Source: Actinomycetospora sp. NBRC 106375 (GTDB taxonomy: Bacteria > Actinomycetota > Actinomycetes > Mycobacteriales > Pseudonocardiaceae). Taken from it: a DNA stretch of 64,000 nucleotides. This document shows, one piece after another, positions 53,039-61,177 of the stretch. The position numbers and the translations under genes are program-made. The notes beneath the pieces were generated by a model. It worked only from the letters and a program-made list of their open reading frames with translations. It was not told the origin of the DNA and did not search any database. The DNA is taken from NCBI RefSeq assembly GCF_030269665.1, contig NZ_BSTS01000024.1:1-64000 (forward strand), written 5' to 3'. Numbering within the stretch: the stretch's first letter is position 1; each line of letters starts with the position of its first letter.

Positions 53039-54400
53039 ATGAGCTACGTCGACGCCGCCCTGGCCGCCCTCACCGCGCGGGACGCGCACCCCGCGGAGGT
53101 CGAGGCCTTCCGCCGCCGGCTCGAGCAGCTGGCCAAGCCCGAGAGCGCGGTGGTGCCGGGCGAGGAGCTCGACGAGGTCGGCGGCCTGCCCACGCTCGAG
53201 GAGCTGGGCGAGCCCTCGGACGCCGACGCCCGCGCGGCGCTCGACCGGCTCGCGGTGATCAAGCTCAACGGCGGCCTCGGCACGAGCATGGGGCTCGCGG
53301 GCCCGAAGTCGCTGCTGGAGATCAAGCCCGGCACGAGCTTCCTCGACGCCGTCGCCCGCCAGACCCTGGCGCTGCGCGCGCACCACGGCGCGCGGCTGCC
53401 GCTGCTGCTCATGGACTCCGAGGGCACCCGCGAGCCGTCGCTCGCGGCGCTGCGCCGCCACGACGGGCTCGAGGACCCCGACCTGCCGCTGGACTTCCTC
53501 CAGGGCTCGGAGCCCAAGCTGCGCGCCGACGACTGGGAGCCGGTGTCGTGGCCCGCGGACCCGCGCCTGGAGTGGTGCCCGCCGGGGCACGGCGACCTCT
53601 ACACCGCGCTCGCGGCCTCCGGGACGATCGAGAAGCTGGTGGCCGCCGGCGTGCGCTGGTGCTTCGTGTCGAACTCCGACAACCTCGGCGCGATCCCCGA
53701 CGTGCGGGTCGCGGCGTGGATGGCGGCCCACGAGGTGCCCTTCGCCCTCGAGGTCGCGCGCCGCACGCCGATGGACCGCAAGGGCGGGCACCTGGCCCGG
53801 CGCCGTGGGTCGCTGGTGCTGCGCGAGACCGCCCAGGTGCCCGAGGGCGACGAGTCGTTCACCGACATCGAGCGCTTCTGCTTCTTCAACACGAACAACC
53901 TGTGGTTCGACCTCGAGCACCTGCGGGAGCTCCAGGACGCCGACCCCGCGGCCCCGTTCCTGCCGCTGATCGTCAACCGGAAGACCGTCGACCCCACCGA
54001 CAAGGCCTCGACGGCCGTGCTCCAGCTGGAGACGGCGATGGGCGCGGCGATCGGCTCGATCGAGGGCGCCCGGGCGATCGAGGTGCCGCGCACCCGGTTC
54101 GCGCCGGTCAAGACCACCGACGACCTGCTCGTCGCCCGCTCGGATCTCTACGACCTCACCGACGACGGGCGCATGGTGCCGACGCTGGACCGGTTCCCGG
54201 TGGTCGGCCTGGAGAAGGCCCGGTTCGGGATGCTCGGCGACTTCGAGCGCCGGTTCGCGGGCGGCGCGCCGTCGCTCGCCGGGGCGTCCTCGCTGACGGT
54301 CTCGGGTGACGTCACATTCGGGTCGGGCGTCGTCGTCGAGGGTGACGTGACGGTGGACGGGCCGCGCCACGTCGAGGACGGCGAGACGCTGCGCGGGTGA
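53039..54400 (+). CDS. UTP--glucose-1-phosphate uridylyltransferase, eukaryotic (UGP2) type
   Basis: A 453-residue UDP-glucose pyrophosphorylase of the eukaryotic-like family, not the bacterial GalU type. The signature KLNGGLGTSMGLAGPKSLLEI (residues ~78-97) is clear, followed by LLLMDSEGT, the nucleotide-binding GHGDLYTAL, FVSNSDNLGA, MDRKGGHLARR and FFNTNNLWFDL. It makes UDP-glucose for envelope glycans and trehalose or glycogen. In M. tuberculosis this place next to moeA is held by galU. It is divergent from glp and its stop overlaps the 5-FCL start (GTGA). Confidence 0.92.
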   Translation: MSYVDAALAALTARDAHPAEVEAFRRRLEQLAKPESAVVPGEELDEVGGLPTLEELGEPSDADARAALDRLAVIKLNGGLGTSMGLAGPKSLLEIKPGTSFLDAVARQTLALRAHHGARLPLLLMDSEGTREPSLAALRRHDGLEDPDLPLDFLQGSEPKLRADDWEPVSWPADPRLEWCPPGHGDLYTALAASGTIEKLVAAGVRWCFVSNSDNLGAIPDVRVAAWMAAHEVPFALEVARRTPMDRKGGHLARRRGSLVLRETAQVPEGDESFTDIERFCFFNTNNLWFDLEHLRELQDADPAAPFLPLIVNRKTVDPTDKASTAVLQLETAMGAAIGSIEGARAIEVPRTRFAPVKTTDDLLVARSDLYDLTDDGRMVPTLDRFPVVGLEKARFGMLGDFERRFAGGAPSLAGASSLTVSGDVTFGSGVVVEGDVTVDGPRHVEDGETLRG

Positions 54401-54984
54401 CGAAGCCCGAGCTCCGGCGCTCCCTCCTGGCCGCCCGGCGTTCCCGGTCCGGCGAGGCGCGGCGGGACGACGCGGCCGCCCTGGCCGCGGGGTTGCCGAC
54501 GGTGCTCGAGGGCGTCGACGACCCGATCTGCCTCTTCGTCGCCGTCGGCGGCGAGCCCGGCGCGACCCCCGACGGCGCGCTGCCCGTGCTCGACGCCGCC
54601 CGCGCCCTCGGGCGGCGGGTGCTCCTGCCCGTGACCGTCGGCGACGCGCCCCTGGACTGGGCGGAGTTCACGGACGCCGACTCCCTCGGTCCCGGCCCGC
54701 ACGGGCTGCTCGAGCCGACGGGCCCGCGGCTGGGCCCCGGCGCGGTCGCCGACGCGGGCCTCGTCGTCGTCCCCGCCCTCGCCGTCGACCACCGCGGCGT
54801 ACGCCTCGGGCGCGGCGGCGGGCACTACGACCGCACCCTCCCCCTCGCGGGCCCCGCGACCCGTCTCGTGGCGCTGGTCGGCGACGACGGCCTCGTGACC
54901 GACCCCCTGCCCGCCGAGCCCCACGACGTCCCCGTCCACGCCGTCTGGCGCCCGTCGTCCGGGGTGACGTGGTTGTCCCGGTGA
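54397..54984 (+). CDS. 5-formyltetrahydrofolate cyclo-ligase
   Basis: A 195-residue ATP-dependent enzyme that converts 5-formyl-THF to 5,10-methenyl-THF. The N-terminal RRSLLAARRSRSG, the HGLLEPTGP substrate segment and the nucleotide loop GVRLGRGGGHYDRTL are typical. The GTG start overlaps the UGPase stop, so the two are translationally coupled. A REP-like element begins on the base after the stop codon. In M. tuberculosis the equivalent gene Rv0992c lies between galU and the FmdB-type gene (from memory). Confidence 0.93.
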   Translation: MTKPELRRSLLAARRSRSGEARRDDAAALAAGLPTVLEGVDDPICLFVAVGGEPGATPDGALPVLDAARALGRRVLLPVTVGDAPLDWAEFTDADSLGPGPHGLLEPTGPRLGPGAVADAGLVVVPALAVDHRGVRLGRGGGHYDRTLPLAGPATRLVALVGDDGLVTDPLPAEPHDVPVHAVWRPSSGVTWLSR

Positions 54985-55051
54985 GTACGAGCAATGCGGC
55001 TTTCCTGGCGCCTGACACCAGGCTCGCCACATCCTCGCCGGCGCGACACGC
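54985..55051 (+). repeat. 67-bp REP-like element, copy B (intergenic)
   Basis: Full-length partner of 23716-23782 with six base differences and no gap. It begins immediately after the 5-FCL stop and ends 37 bases before the CIRCE element. Its core palindrome (ATGCGGCTTTCCTGGC against ACCAGGCTCGCCACAT) is weaker than in copy A. Confidence 0.85.
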
Positions 55052-55087
55052 GGGGCGTGCAGCGGAACAGCCGTGACGCATCCGGCG

Positions 55088-55114
55088 TTGGCACTCGCAG
55101 GGCGCGAGTGCCAT
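55088..55114. promoter_or_regulatory. CIRCE-type HrcA operator
   Basis: TTGGCACTC, nine bases, then GAGTGCCAT, against the consensus TTAGCACTC-N9-GAGTGCTAA: 15 of 18 arm positions agree and the spacer is exact. TACACT at 55116-55121 is a TANNNT -10, so the operator covers the -35 region of the FmdB-type gene. HrcA repressors bind CIRCE and release it on heat stress. Confidence 0.8.
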
Positions 55115-55174
55115 CTACACTCTGCGCGGACATCACCACCCCGTCACCGGGGGCGGACGACCTCAGGAGTGCAC

Positions 55175-55561
55175 GTGCCGACCTATCCCTACGCCTGCAC
55201 CGCCTGCGACCACCGCTTCGAGCAGGTCCAGGCGTTCTCCGACCCGTCGCTGACCGAGTGCCCGGTCTGCGGCGGCCGGCTGCGCAAGGTGTTCTCGTCG
55301 GTGGGGATCGTGTTCAAGGGCAGCGGCTTCTACCGCAACGACGCGCGGTCGGGCTCGAACTCGGGCGGGTCGTCGGAGAAGTCCGAGAAGAGCGAGAAGG
55401 CGACGGCCGACTCGTCCGCGGGCTCGGGCGACGCCAAGGGCTCGGGTGACACGAAGAGCTCGTCGGACTCCGGGTCCTCCAGCTCGTCCGGCTCGAGCTC
55501 CGCGAGCACGAGCTCGTCCGGCTCGTCGACGACGTCGGGATCCTCGGCCAAGTCCGCCTGA
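55175..55561 (+). CDS. FmdB family zinc-ribbon protein, Ruc-like
   Basis: A 128-residue protein. Residues 1-~50 are an FmdB zinc ribbon (PTYPYACTACDHRFEQVQ, CPVCGGRLRKVF) with four cysteines in two CxxC pairs; the remaining ~75 residues are disordered and almost entirely Ser, Gly, Lys, Thr and Ala. The M. tuberculosis counterpart Rv0991c, which has the same neighbour and the same Ser-rich tail, is a redox-regulated chaperone named Ruc (from memory). A CIRCE operator upstream supports heat-shock control. The GTG start is set by AGGAG. Confidence 0.88.
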   Translation: MPTYPYACTACDHRFEQVQAFSDPSLTECPVCGGRLRKVFSSVGIVFKGSGFYRNDARSGSNSGGSSEKSEKSEKATADSSAGSGDAKGSGDTKSSSDSGSSSSSGSSSASTSSSGSSTTSGSSAKSA

Positions 55562-55760
55562 GGGAGAGTCGAGGGGTGATCCGGGACGCCGACCCCGAGC
55601 CGGCGCCCCGGACCTACCTGACGCCCACCCGCTCCCCAGCGGTCGGCGTCGAGGTCCTCGCACCCGTCAAGACGGATCAGCGCCCGGATGGTTCCGGACT
55701 TCCCGACACGTCACCCTGTCGGGTGACACCGGTGACGTTTCGGCCCACGGAAATCGGGTT

Positions 55761-56669
55761 CTACAGCGGTCGCCGGCGCTCCCCGCCCTGACGCCCGGTC
55801 GCGGACGTGTCGCGCGGCCCGCCCTCCTGCGCCGCCAGGAGAGGCGAGCGCGACAGGAGGAACACGCCGACCGTCATGAGGACGGCGCCCGCCAGGCCGC
55901 CGAGCACGGCTGCCCCGCCGTTGACCTGCTCGCCGAGCAGGCCGATCCCCCAGATCGACGACAGCAGCGGGTTCCCCAGGATCAGACCGGGCTGCGACGC
56001 GAGCAGCCGGCCGGACCGCAACGCGTGCTGCAGGGTGAGGAACGCCGCCGGCGCGACGGGCACGAGCAGGTAGCTCTGCCAGGTCGTGAGAACGCCGACG
56101 AGGCCGCCCTCGGCCAGCGCCTCGGTCATCGCCTTGACGATCACGGCGACGAAGCCGGACCCGATACCCGCGGCGATGCCGTAGAAGGCGGCGCGACCGA
56201 CCGCGCGGGAGCGCCTCGCGATCACCGTGGTGAGCCCGAGGAGGCCGAGGGTCACGGTCGTGCCGAGGATCCAGACGAGCGCGCCGGCGCCGAGCGCGTC
56301 GCCGCCGCTGGGCTGCAGGGTGACGAGCAGGACCACCAAGCCGACCGACATGATCGCGACGGCCGTCCACTCGTAGCGCCGCAGCGCGCCGCCGAGCACC
56401 AGCCAGCCCAGCAGCAGCGTGAACGGCAGCTCCATGACGAGCACCGGCTGCACGAGCGCGATGGACCCGATGCTCAGGGCCGTGGCCTGCAGCGCGACGG
56501 CCACCGCGAAGATCGAGGTCCCGATCAGCCAGGCCGGTCGCTGGACCATGTCGCGCAACGTCCCGGCGCTGATCCCGCGCGACCGCGCGCTGTCCTGGGC
56601 CGCCTTGCGCTGCAGGACCAGAGCGGTCGCGTTGGCGATGGTCGCGAGCAGCACGAGCACCACGGCCAT
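55761..56669 (-). CDS. DMT superfamily transporter (EamA-like)
   Basis: A 302-residue membrane protein with nine to ten helices and the internal duplication typical of EamA/DMT proteins. The first helix is MAVVLVLLATIANATALVLQRKAA, and the second half starts near GRAAFYGIAAGIGSGFVAV. It resembles the DUF-type DMT transporters often annotated in mycobacteria and Streptomyces. The substrate is unknown. The ATG at 56669 is right at the first helix. The 199 bases between it and the FmdB-type gene hold no convincing gene. Confidence 0.88.
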   Translation of the reverse strand: MAVVLVLLATIANATALVLQRKAAQDSARSRGISAGTLRDMVQRPAWLIGTSIFAVAVALQATALSIGSIALVQPVLVMELPFTLLLGWLVLGGALRRYEWTAVAIMSVGLVVLLVTLQPSGGDALGAGALVWILGTTVTLGLLGLTTVIARRSRAVGRAAFYGIAAGIGSGFVAVIVKAMTEALAEGGLVGVLTTWQSYLLVPVAPAAFLTLQHALRSGRLLASQPGLILGNPLLSSIWGIGLLGEQVNGGAAVLGGLAGAVLMTVGVFLLSRSPLLAAQEGGPRDTSATGRQGGERRRPL

Positions 56670-56883
56670 TGCCTGCGCCCGCCCTCTTCCGATGTCTCGG
56701 CGACCCTCGGCCGCAAACTACCCGCGGGACGCCGGCCCCCACGCGCCGGGCCGATCGTGCACACCCGACCGGGCGCTCCCGGACCGCCGCCTGCTCCGGA
56801 CGCCGTCCCCATCCGCCGAACGCGTCCCCAGCCCTCGAGAAGGTCCTCGGTCCCCGGGTGGCGCGCGCCCTACCGTCGATGAC

Positions 56884-57567
56884 GTGCGAGAACGCGAGAA
56901 GCCGGCCCCGCGCCGGCGGCGCCGACGGCTCCCGCCGCCGGGGTGGCGACGGGTCGTGGCGCTGCGCCGGGCCGCCGCGGCGCTGCTCGTCGTGCTCGCG
57001 GCCGTGCTGCTCGCCGCGCCGGCGGCGGCGCCGTCCGGGACGCCGGTGCTCGTGGCGGCGCGCGACCTCGCCGCCGGTGTCGCCCTCGGCCCGGGGGACG
57101 TCACGGTGCGCCTGCTGCCCGACGATCTCGTCCCGGCGGGCGCCCTGCGCGAGCCCGGGGCGGTCACGGGGCGCCAGGTGGTGGGTGGGGTGCGGGCCGG
57201 GGAGGCGCTCACCGACGTGCGGCTGCTCGGCGCCGTCGCGGCCGTCGCCGCGGCGGGCGTGCCGGACGCGGCCGGGGTGCCGGTCCGCCTCGCCGACGCG
57301 GGCGTCGCGGCGCTGCTCACGCCCGGCACCCGGGTCGACCTGGTCGCCGCCGGCGACCAGCACGGTGCCGGCGAGCTGTCGACACCGCAGGACCCGCCCG
57401 GCGTCCCCACGGTGCTGGCGCCCGGTGCGGTCGTCCTCGCCGTGCTCCCGGCGCCCGAGCGGACGGCCACGGCGGCGCCGGTCGTGGTCGTCGCGCTGCC
57501 GGCCGGGCTCGCGGCGCGGGTCGCGACCACCTCGCTGCGGGAGGAGGTGACCGTCACGCTGCGCTGA
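56884..57567 (+). CDS. SAF domain-containing membrane-anchored protein
   Basis: A 227-residue protein with a very basic N-terminus ([20 protein letters not shown]), one membrane helix (residues ~28-48, AALLVVLAAVLLAAPAA), then an extracytoplasmic SAF domain (VLVAARDLAAGVALGPGDV, GRQVVGGVRAGEALTDVRL) followed by an RcpC/CpaB-like region ending PVVVVALPAGLAARVA. Such proteins are related to CpaB/FlgA assembly factors, but no pilus or flagellum gene is nearby, so the role is unknown. TACCGT (56871-56876) ends seven bases before the GTG, suggesting a leaderless start. Confidence 0.85.
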   Translation: MREREKPAPRRRRRRLPPPGWRRVVALRRAAAALLVVLAAVLLAAPAAAPSGTPVLVAARDLAAGVALGPGDVTVRLLPDDLVPAGALREPGAVTGRQVVGGVRAGEALTDVRLLGAVAAVAAAGVPDAAGVPVRLADAGVAALLTPGTRVDLVAAGDQHGAGELSTPQDPPGVPTVLAPGAVVLAVLPAPERTATAAPVVVVALPAGLAARVATTSLREEVTVTLR

Positions 57568-57594
57568 GATGCGCTGAGGCGCTGTCCCGCGCCG

Positions 57595-57777
57595 TCAGGC
57601 CCGGTCGTGGTGCGGCGGGCGCTCGTCGTCGTAGCGACGTCGGTCGTCGTCCGGTCCCCCGCGGTCGTTGGGCTCGCGCTCGTCGGCCGACGCGACCGGC
57701 TCCTCACCGAAGATCGCCGCCCGGCGTGCGGCGCGGCGCCGGGCCGCGGTCTGCTCGTCGGTGACCGGCTCGTCCAA
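57595..57777 (-). CDS. Small charged protein downstream of moaB
   Basis: A ~60-residue Arg/Asp/Glu-rich product containing ARRRAARRAAIFGEEP and ending DDERPPHHDRA. The IFG-acidic segment followed by an Arg/Asp tail and a final PPHH is a pattern I recall from small proteins encoded after moaB in many actinobacteria. A TTG at 57777 is used here as a provisional start; the frame is open further upstream to the moaB stop and the true start may be there. The function is unknown. Confidence 0.5.
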   Translation of the reverse strand: MDEPVTDEQTAARRRAARRAAIFGEEPVASADEREPNDRGGPDDDRRRYDDERPPHHDRA

Positions 57778-57872
57778 GGTCGGCTCGTCCCGGGCCCCGT
57801 CGCCGCGTTCCTCGGAGACAGCCCGGTCCGCGGACGACCGTCCGCGCGTCCCGGGATCGTCCCCGGAGGAGC

Positions 57873-58391
57873 TCAGTGCTCCTCCATCCCCGACAGCTCG
57901 GCGATCACGTGGGAGATCAACGGGGTGAGCGTGGCCATCCCGTCCCGGACCGCCGCGCGGGAGGAGGCGAGGTTCACCACGAGCGTGCTGCCCGAGACGC
58001 CGACGAGCCCCCGGGAGAGCCCGGCGTCGACGGCGCCGGCGGCGAGACCGGACGCGCGGATGGCCTCGGCGATGCCCGGGATCGGGCGGTCGAGCACGCC
58101 CGCCGTCGCGTCGGAGGTCACGGCGCGCGGCGACACCCCGGTGCCGCCGACGGTGACGACGAGATCGACCCCGCCGATCACCGCGGTGTTCAGCGCGTTG
58201 CGGATGGCGACCGACTCGCCCGGCACGACGATCGTCCCGTCGACCACCAGGCCGGCCTCACCGAGCAGCTCGGTGACCAGCGGGCCGATGGTGTCCGAGG
58301 ACTCGCCCCGGCTGACCCGGTCGTCGACCACGACGACGAGGGCACGTCCCAGCAACTCCTCCGCGCCGCCGTGCAGCGGCTGGTTCTCCAT
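57873..58391 (-). CDS. moaB: MogA/MoaB family molybdenum cofactor biosynthesis protein
   Basis: A 172-residue MoCF-fold protein that binds molybdopterin and, in the MogA branch, adenylylates it. The conserved core is VVVVDDRVSRGESSDT, LVVTVGGTGVSPRAVTSDAT and the GVSGSTLVVNL C-terminal segment. Its genuine motif retention contrasts with the degraded MoeA-like protein at 51677. TACGTT (minus strand 58404-58399) ends seven bases before the ATG at 58391, suggesting a leaderless mRNA. A moaB-htrA neighbourhood is also found in M. tuberculosis (moaB2, pepD; from memory). Confidence 0.9.
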   Translation of the reverse strand: MENQPLHGGAEELLGRALVVVVDDRVSRGESSDTIGPLVTELLGEAGLVVDGTIVVPGESVAIRNALNTAVIGGVDLVVTVGGTGVSPRAVTSDATAGVLDRPIPGIAEAIRASGLAAGAVDAGLSRGLVGVSGSTLVVNLASSRAAVRDGMATLTPLISHVIAELSGMEEH

Positions 58392-58483
58392 GGCGCCCAA
58401 CGTAGTCGGGCGTCCGGCGGCGCCGAGCAGGCCGTCGGGGGTGTGCCACCACCGGGTGGGACCTGGGCGGATAGCGTGCCGGG

Positions 58484-59542
58484 GTGCGAGTTCTCGTGAC
58501 GGGCGGAGCCGGGTTCATCGGCTCGCGCATCGCCGACGCCCTGGCCGAGGGTGGTCACACCCCGGTGCTGCTCGACGCGCTGCTCCCGCAGGCGCACGCG
58601 GCCGGGAAGGCGCCGCCGTGGCTCGACCGCTATGAGCTGGTGCAGGGCGACGTCCGCGACGCGGCCCTGCTCGACCGGCTGCTGCCGCAGGTCGACACGG
58701 TGTGCCACCAGGCCGCGATGGTCGGCCACGGCGTGGACCCGAACGACGCCCCCGACTACGCCGAGAACAACGACGTCGCCACGGCCGTGCTGCTGGCCGC
58801 GATGTACCGCTCGGGGCACCGCGACCTCGTGATGGCGAGCTCGATGGTCGTCTACGGCGAGGGTCGCTACTCGTGTCCCGAGCACGGCGTCGTGCCGCCG
58901 CCGGACCGTCGGCAGGCCGACGTCGACGCCGGCCGCTACGACCTGCCGTGCCCGCACTGCGGCCGCGACCTCGCCGGCGAGCTCGTGCCCGAGGACGCCC
59001 CGCTCGAGCCGCGCAGCACCTACGCCGCGACGAAGCTCGCCCAGGAGCACCTCGCGGTCGCCTGGACGCGCGCCACCGGCGGGCGGGTCTGGGCGATGCG
59101 CTACCACAACGTCTACGGCCCGCGGATGCCGCAGAACACGCCGTACGCCGGCGTCGCGTCGATCTTCCGGTCGTCGCTCGAGCGCGGCGAGGCCCCGCGC
59201 GTCATGGAGGACGGGCGCCAGCGCCGCGACTTCGTGCACGTCTCCGACGTCGCCGCCGCCAACGTCGCCGCGCTCGAGACGCCGGCCGCCGACGGACGCT
59301 GCGTGCCCCTGAACGTGTGCTCCGGTGAGGTCCGCACGATCGGCGACCTCGCCACCACCCTCGCCGGGGCCATGGACGGCCCGTCGCCGCAGATCGTCGG
59401 CGGGGCCCGGCCCGGCGACGTCCGCCACGTCACGGCCGACCCCGCCCGCGCCGCCGAGCTGCTCGGCTACCGCGCCCGGACGACCTTCGCCGACGGCATC
59501 GCCGCCTTCGCGACCGACCCCCTGCGCGACGCCGTCGGCTGA
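58484..59542 (+). CDS. NAD-dependent nucleotide-sugar epimerase/dehydratase with zinc-ribbon-like insert
   Basis: A 352-residue extended SDR. It has VLVTGGAGFIGSRIADAL at the N-terminus, ASSMVVYGEG, the catalytic YAATK (~residues 181-185) and RRDFVHVSDVA. Between the Ser and Tyr of the active site is a ~45-residue insert with CPEHG and CPHCG pairs (near residues 129 and 160), which could bind zinc. It probably modifies a sugar nucleotide for the glycosyltransferases downstream. TAGCGT (58472-58477) ends six bases before the GTG start. Confidence 0.88.
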   Translation: MRVLVTGGAGFIGSRIADALAEGGHTPVLLDALLPQAHAAGKAPPWLDRYELVQGDVRDAALLDRLLPQVDTVCHQAAMVGHGVDPNDAPDYAENNDVATAVLLAAMYRSGHRDLVMASSMVVYGEGRYSCPEHGVVPPPDRRQADVDAGRYDLPCPHCGRDLAGELVPEDAPLEPRSTYAATKLAQEHLAVAWTRATGGRVWAMRYHNVYGPRMPQNTPYAGVASIFRSSLERGEAPRVMEDGRQRRDFVHVSDVAAANVAALETPAADGRCVPLNVCSGEVRTIGDLATTLAGAMDGPSPQIVGGARPGDVRHVTADPARAAELLGYRARTTFADGIAAFATDPLRDAVG

Positions 59543-59557
59543 CCGACCCGGCTGATC

Positions 59558-59591
59558 AACGGGGACTTCGGGCGCGTAGAAGCAGCGAGGA
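59558..59591 (+). repeat. Interspersed repeat, copy 2
   Basis: It shares AACGGGGACTTCG, GCGC, TAGA and GCAGCGA in register with 40561-40594. It lies 16 bases after the epimerase stop, between convergent genes. Confidence 0.65.
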
Positions 59592-59635
59592 TCCGGTTGA
59601 GCACGCCGATAGGCCGTTCGCTGCGACCACCACGG

Positions 59636-61015
59636 TCACCACACGGTCGCGAGCAGGCTGTTGATCGCGAGGGCCAGGACGGCCTGGGCGAGGAGCCACC
59701 AGCGCGCCGCGGCGCGGGGCAGGAGCGCCGCGAGCGGGAGGATCCACACCGCGAACGGCAGCCAGATCCGCTCGACCTCCGACTTCGACAGCCCCGAGAG
59801 ATCCGCGGCGAGCACCGCGACGAGGCCGGCCGCGGCGAGCGCGACCAGGGCGACCGGCGCGGCGCGGGGGCGCCAGGCGGCACGCCGCAGGCCGGCGATC
59901 ACCGCGGGGCCGAGCACGAGGACCAGCGCGGCGAGGTTGCCCCACACCCAGTACTCGTACGGGCGCAGGAGGCCGAACTCGCCCTCCTGGTAGTAGCGCA
60001 CCTGCACCTGCTCGTAGCCCTCGTACCACCAGAAACCGCCGGCGGTGAACGCCGCGACGACGGCCGCGACGCCGACGCCGCCGGTGATCAACGGGGTGAA
60101 CCGCCGGGCGAGGACCGCGACGACGATCGGCACCAGGCCCGCGACCACGAGCCCGTAGGAGAGGTAGAGCGAGAGCCCGAGGACGACGCCGCCGGTCAGG
60201 CTCAGGACGTGCCCGGCGACGCCGCGGCGGGCGACCCCGAGGGCGAACAGGGCGACGCCCCAGGCGAACACGGCCGCGAACATCCCGTCCGCCGAGACCC
60301 CCACCCAGACCGCGGCCGGGGCGAGCACACCGAAGGGCAGGTAGGTCCGCGCGAGGTCCCGGTCGCCGACGGCGGCGAGCGTGATCGCCACGGCGACGGC
60401 CGCGGAGGCGCCGATCGCGGCGGTGACCGCTCCCGCGTACTCGCCGCCCGGGAACCCGGCGCGGTCGAGCAGGACGTAGAACAGCGTCGCGCCCGGCGGG
60501 TGCCCCGACGAGTGCGTGACGAGCGTGTCGGGCGTGCGGCCCGCGATCCGCTCGGCGAAGGTCTGCAGGAAGACCGCGATGTCGGGGGTGCGCGGCACCT
60601 CGGCGAGGTACTCGGTCGGCGTCGCGAGCCGCTCGGCGACCCCGACGATCCATCCGTCGATCGTCGCGAGCGCGAAGGTCCACGCCAGCGAGGCGACGTA
60701 GGCCACCGCGAGCAGCGGGCCCCAGCGCAAGGAGCGCGCCACCGCAGGGCCACCGAGAGCGACCAGCAGGGCCACGACGACCGCCGGGACGGTGCCCGGA
60801 CCGACGTGCGGCAGCCAGGCCGCCAGCAGCGGCGGCCAGCCGACGAGCACCGGCACGCCCGCGTCGATCAGCATCCATCCGACGACGGACGACGCCGTGA
60901 CCAGCAGCGCAGCGGCCAGGACGGCGAGGAGGTCGCCGCGCAGGCGCAACGGCCGCCGGGTCGGCGACGGGGGTCCGCCGGCGGAGCCCGGACGGTCGTG
61001 CACCACGGTCGTCAT
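59636..61015 (-). CDS. Polytopic membrane protein, glycosyltransferase-like
   Basis: A 459-residue integral membrane protein with about 11-12 helices. The long loop after helix 3 carries LVTHSSGHPPGATLFYVLLDRAGF, which resembles the HPPG-type loop of GT-C membrane glycosyltransferases, and VSADGMFAAVFAWG fits their following helices. It probably uses a polyprenyl-phosphate sugar, but the acidic catalytic residues cannot be assigned with confidence. The ATG at 61015 is the start of the cytosolic N-terminus. It is divergent from the GT2 gene across 162 bases, so it likely belongs to the same pathway. Confidence 0.72.
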   Translation of the reverse strand: MTTVVHDRPGSAGGPPSPTRRPLRLRGDLLAVLAAALLVTASSVVGWMLIDAGVPVLVGWPPLLAAWLPHVGPGTVPAVVVALLVALGGPAVARSLRWGPLLAVAYVASLAWTFALATIDGWIVGVAERLATPTEYLAEVPRTPDIAVFLQTFAERIAGRTPDTLVTHSSGHPPGATLFYVLLDRAGFPGGEYAGAVTAAIGASAAVAVAITLAAVGDRDLARTYLPFGVLAPAAVWVGVSADGMFAAVFAWGVALFALGVARRGVAGHVLSLTGGVVLGLSLYLSYGLVVAGLVPIVVAVLARRFTPLITGGVGVAAVVAAFTAGGFWWYEGYEQVQVRYYQEGEFGLLRPYEYWVWGNLAALVLVLGPAVIAGLRRAAWRPRAAPVALVALAAAGLVAVLAADLSGLSKSEVERIWLPFAVWILPLAALLPRAAARWWLLAQAVLALAINSLLATVW

Positions 61016-61177
61016 CAGCGCAGGACGGTACGACGACCCGGTGATCCCCCCGTGAGGAGGTCCGCCCGGACGCCGTCGGTCGCCCGTCCGGACCAGGACG
61101 GACCCGTCGCGACGGCGCACCGTCCACCCGACACGGGGACCCACCCCGTGCGTCGGGTTCACAGGCGATCTCATAGC

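Noticed and set aside
55576-55791. 71-codon frame between the FmdB-type gene and the EamA transporter
   Set aside because: No ribosome binding site or recognisable motif, Pro/Thr/Arg-rich, and it overlaps the transporter end.
57607-58635. Plus-strand frame opposite moaB
   Set aside because: Ser/Arg/Pro-rich antisense product; moaB and the downstream small gene explain the region.
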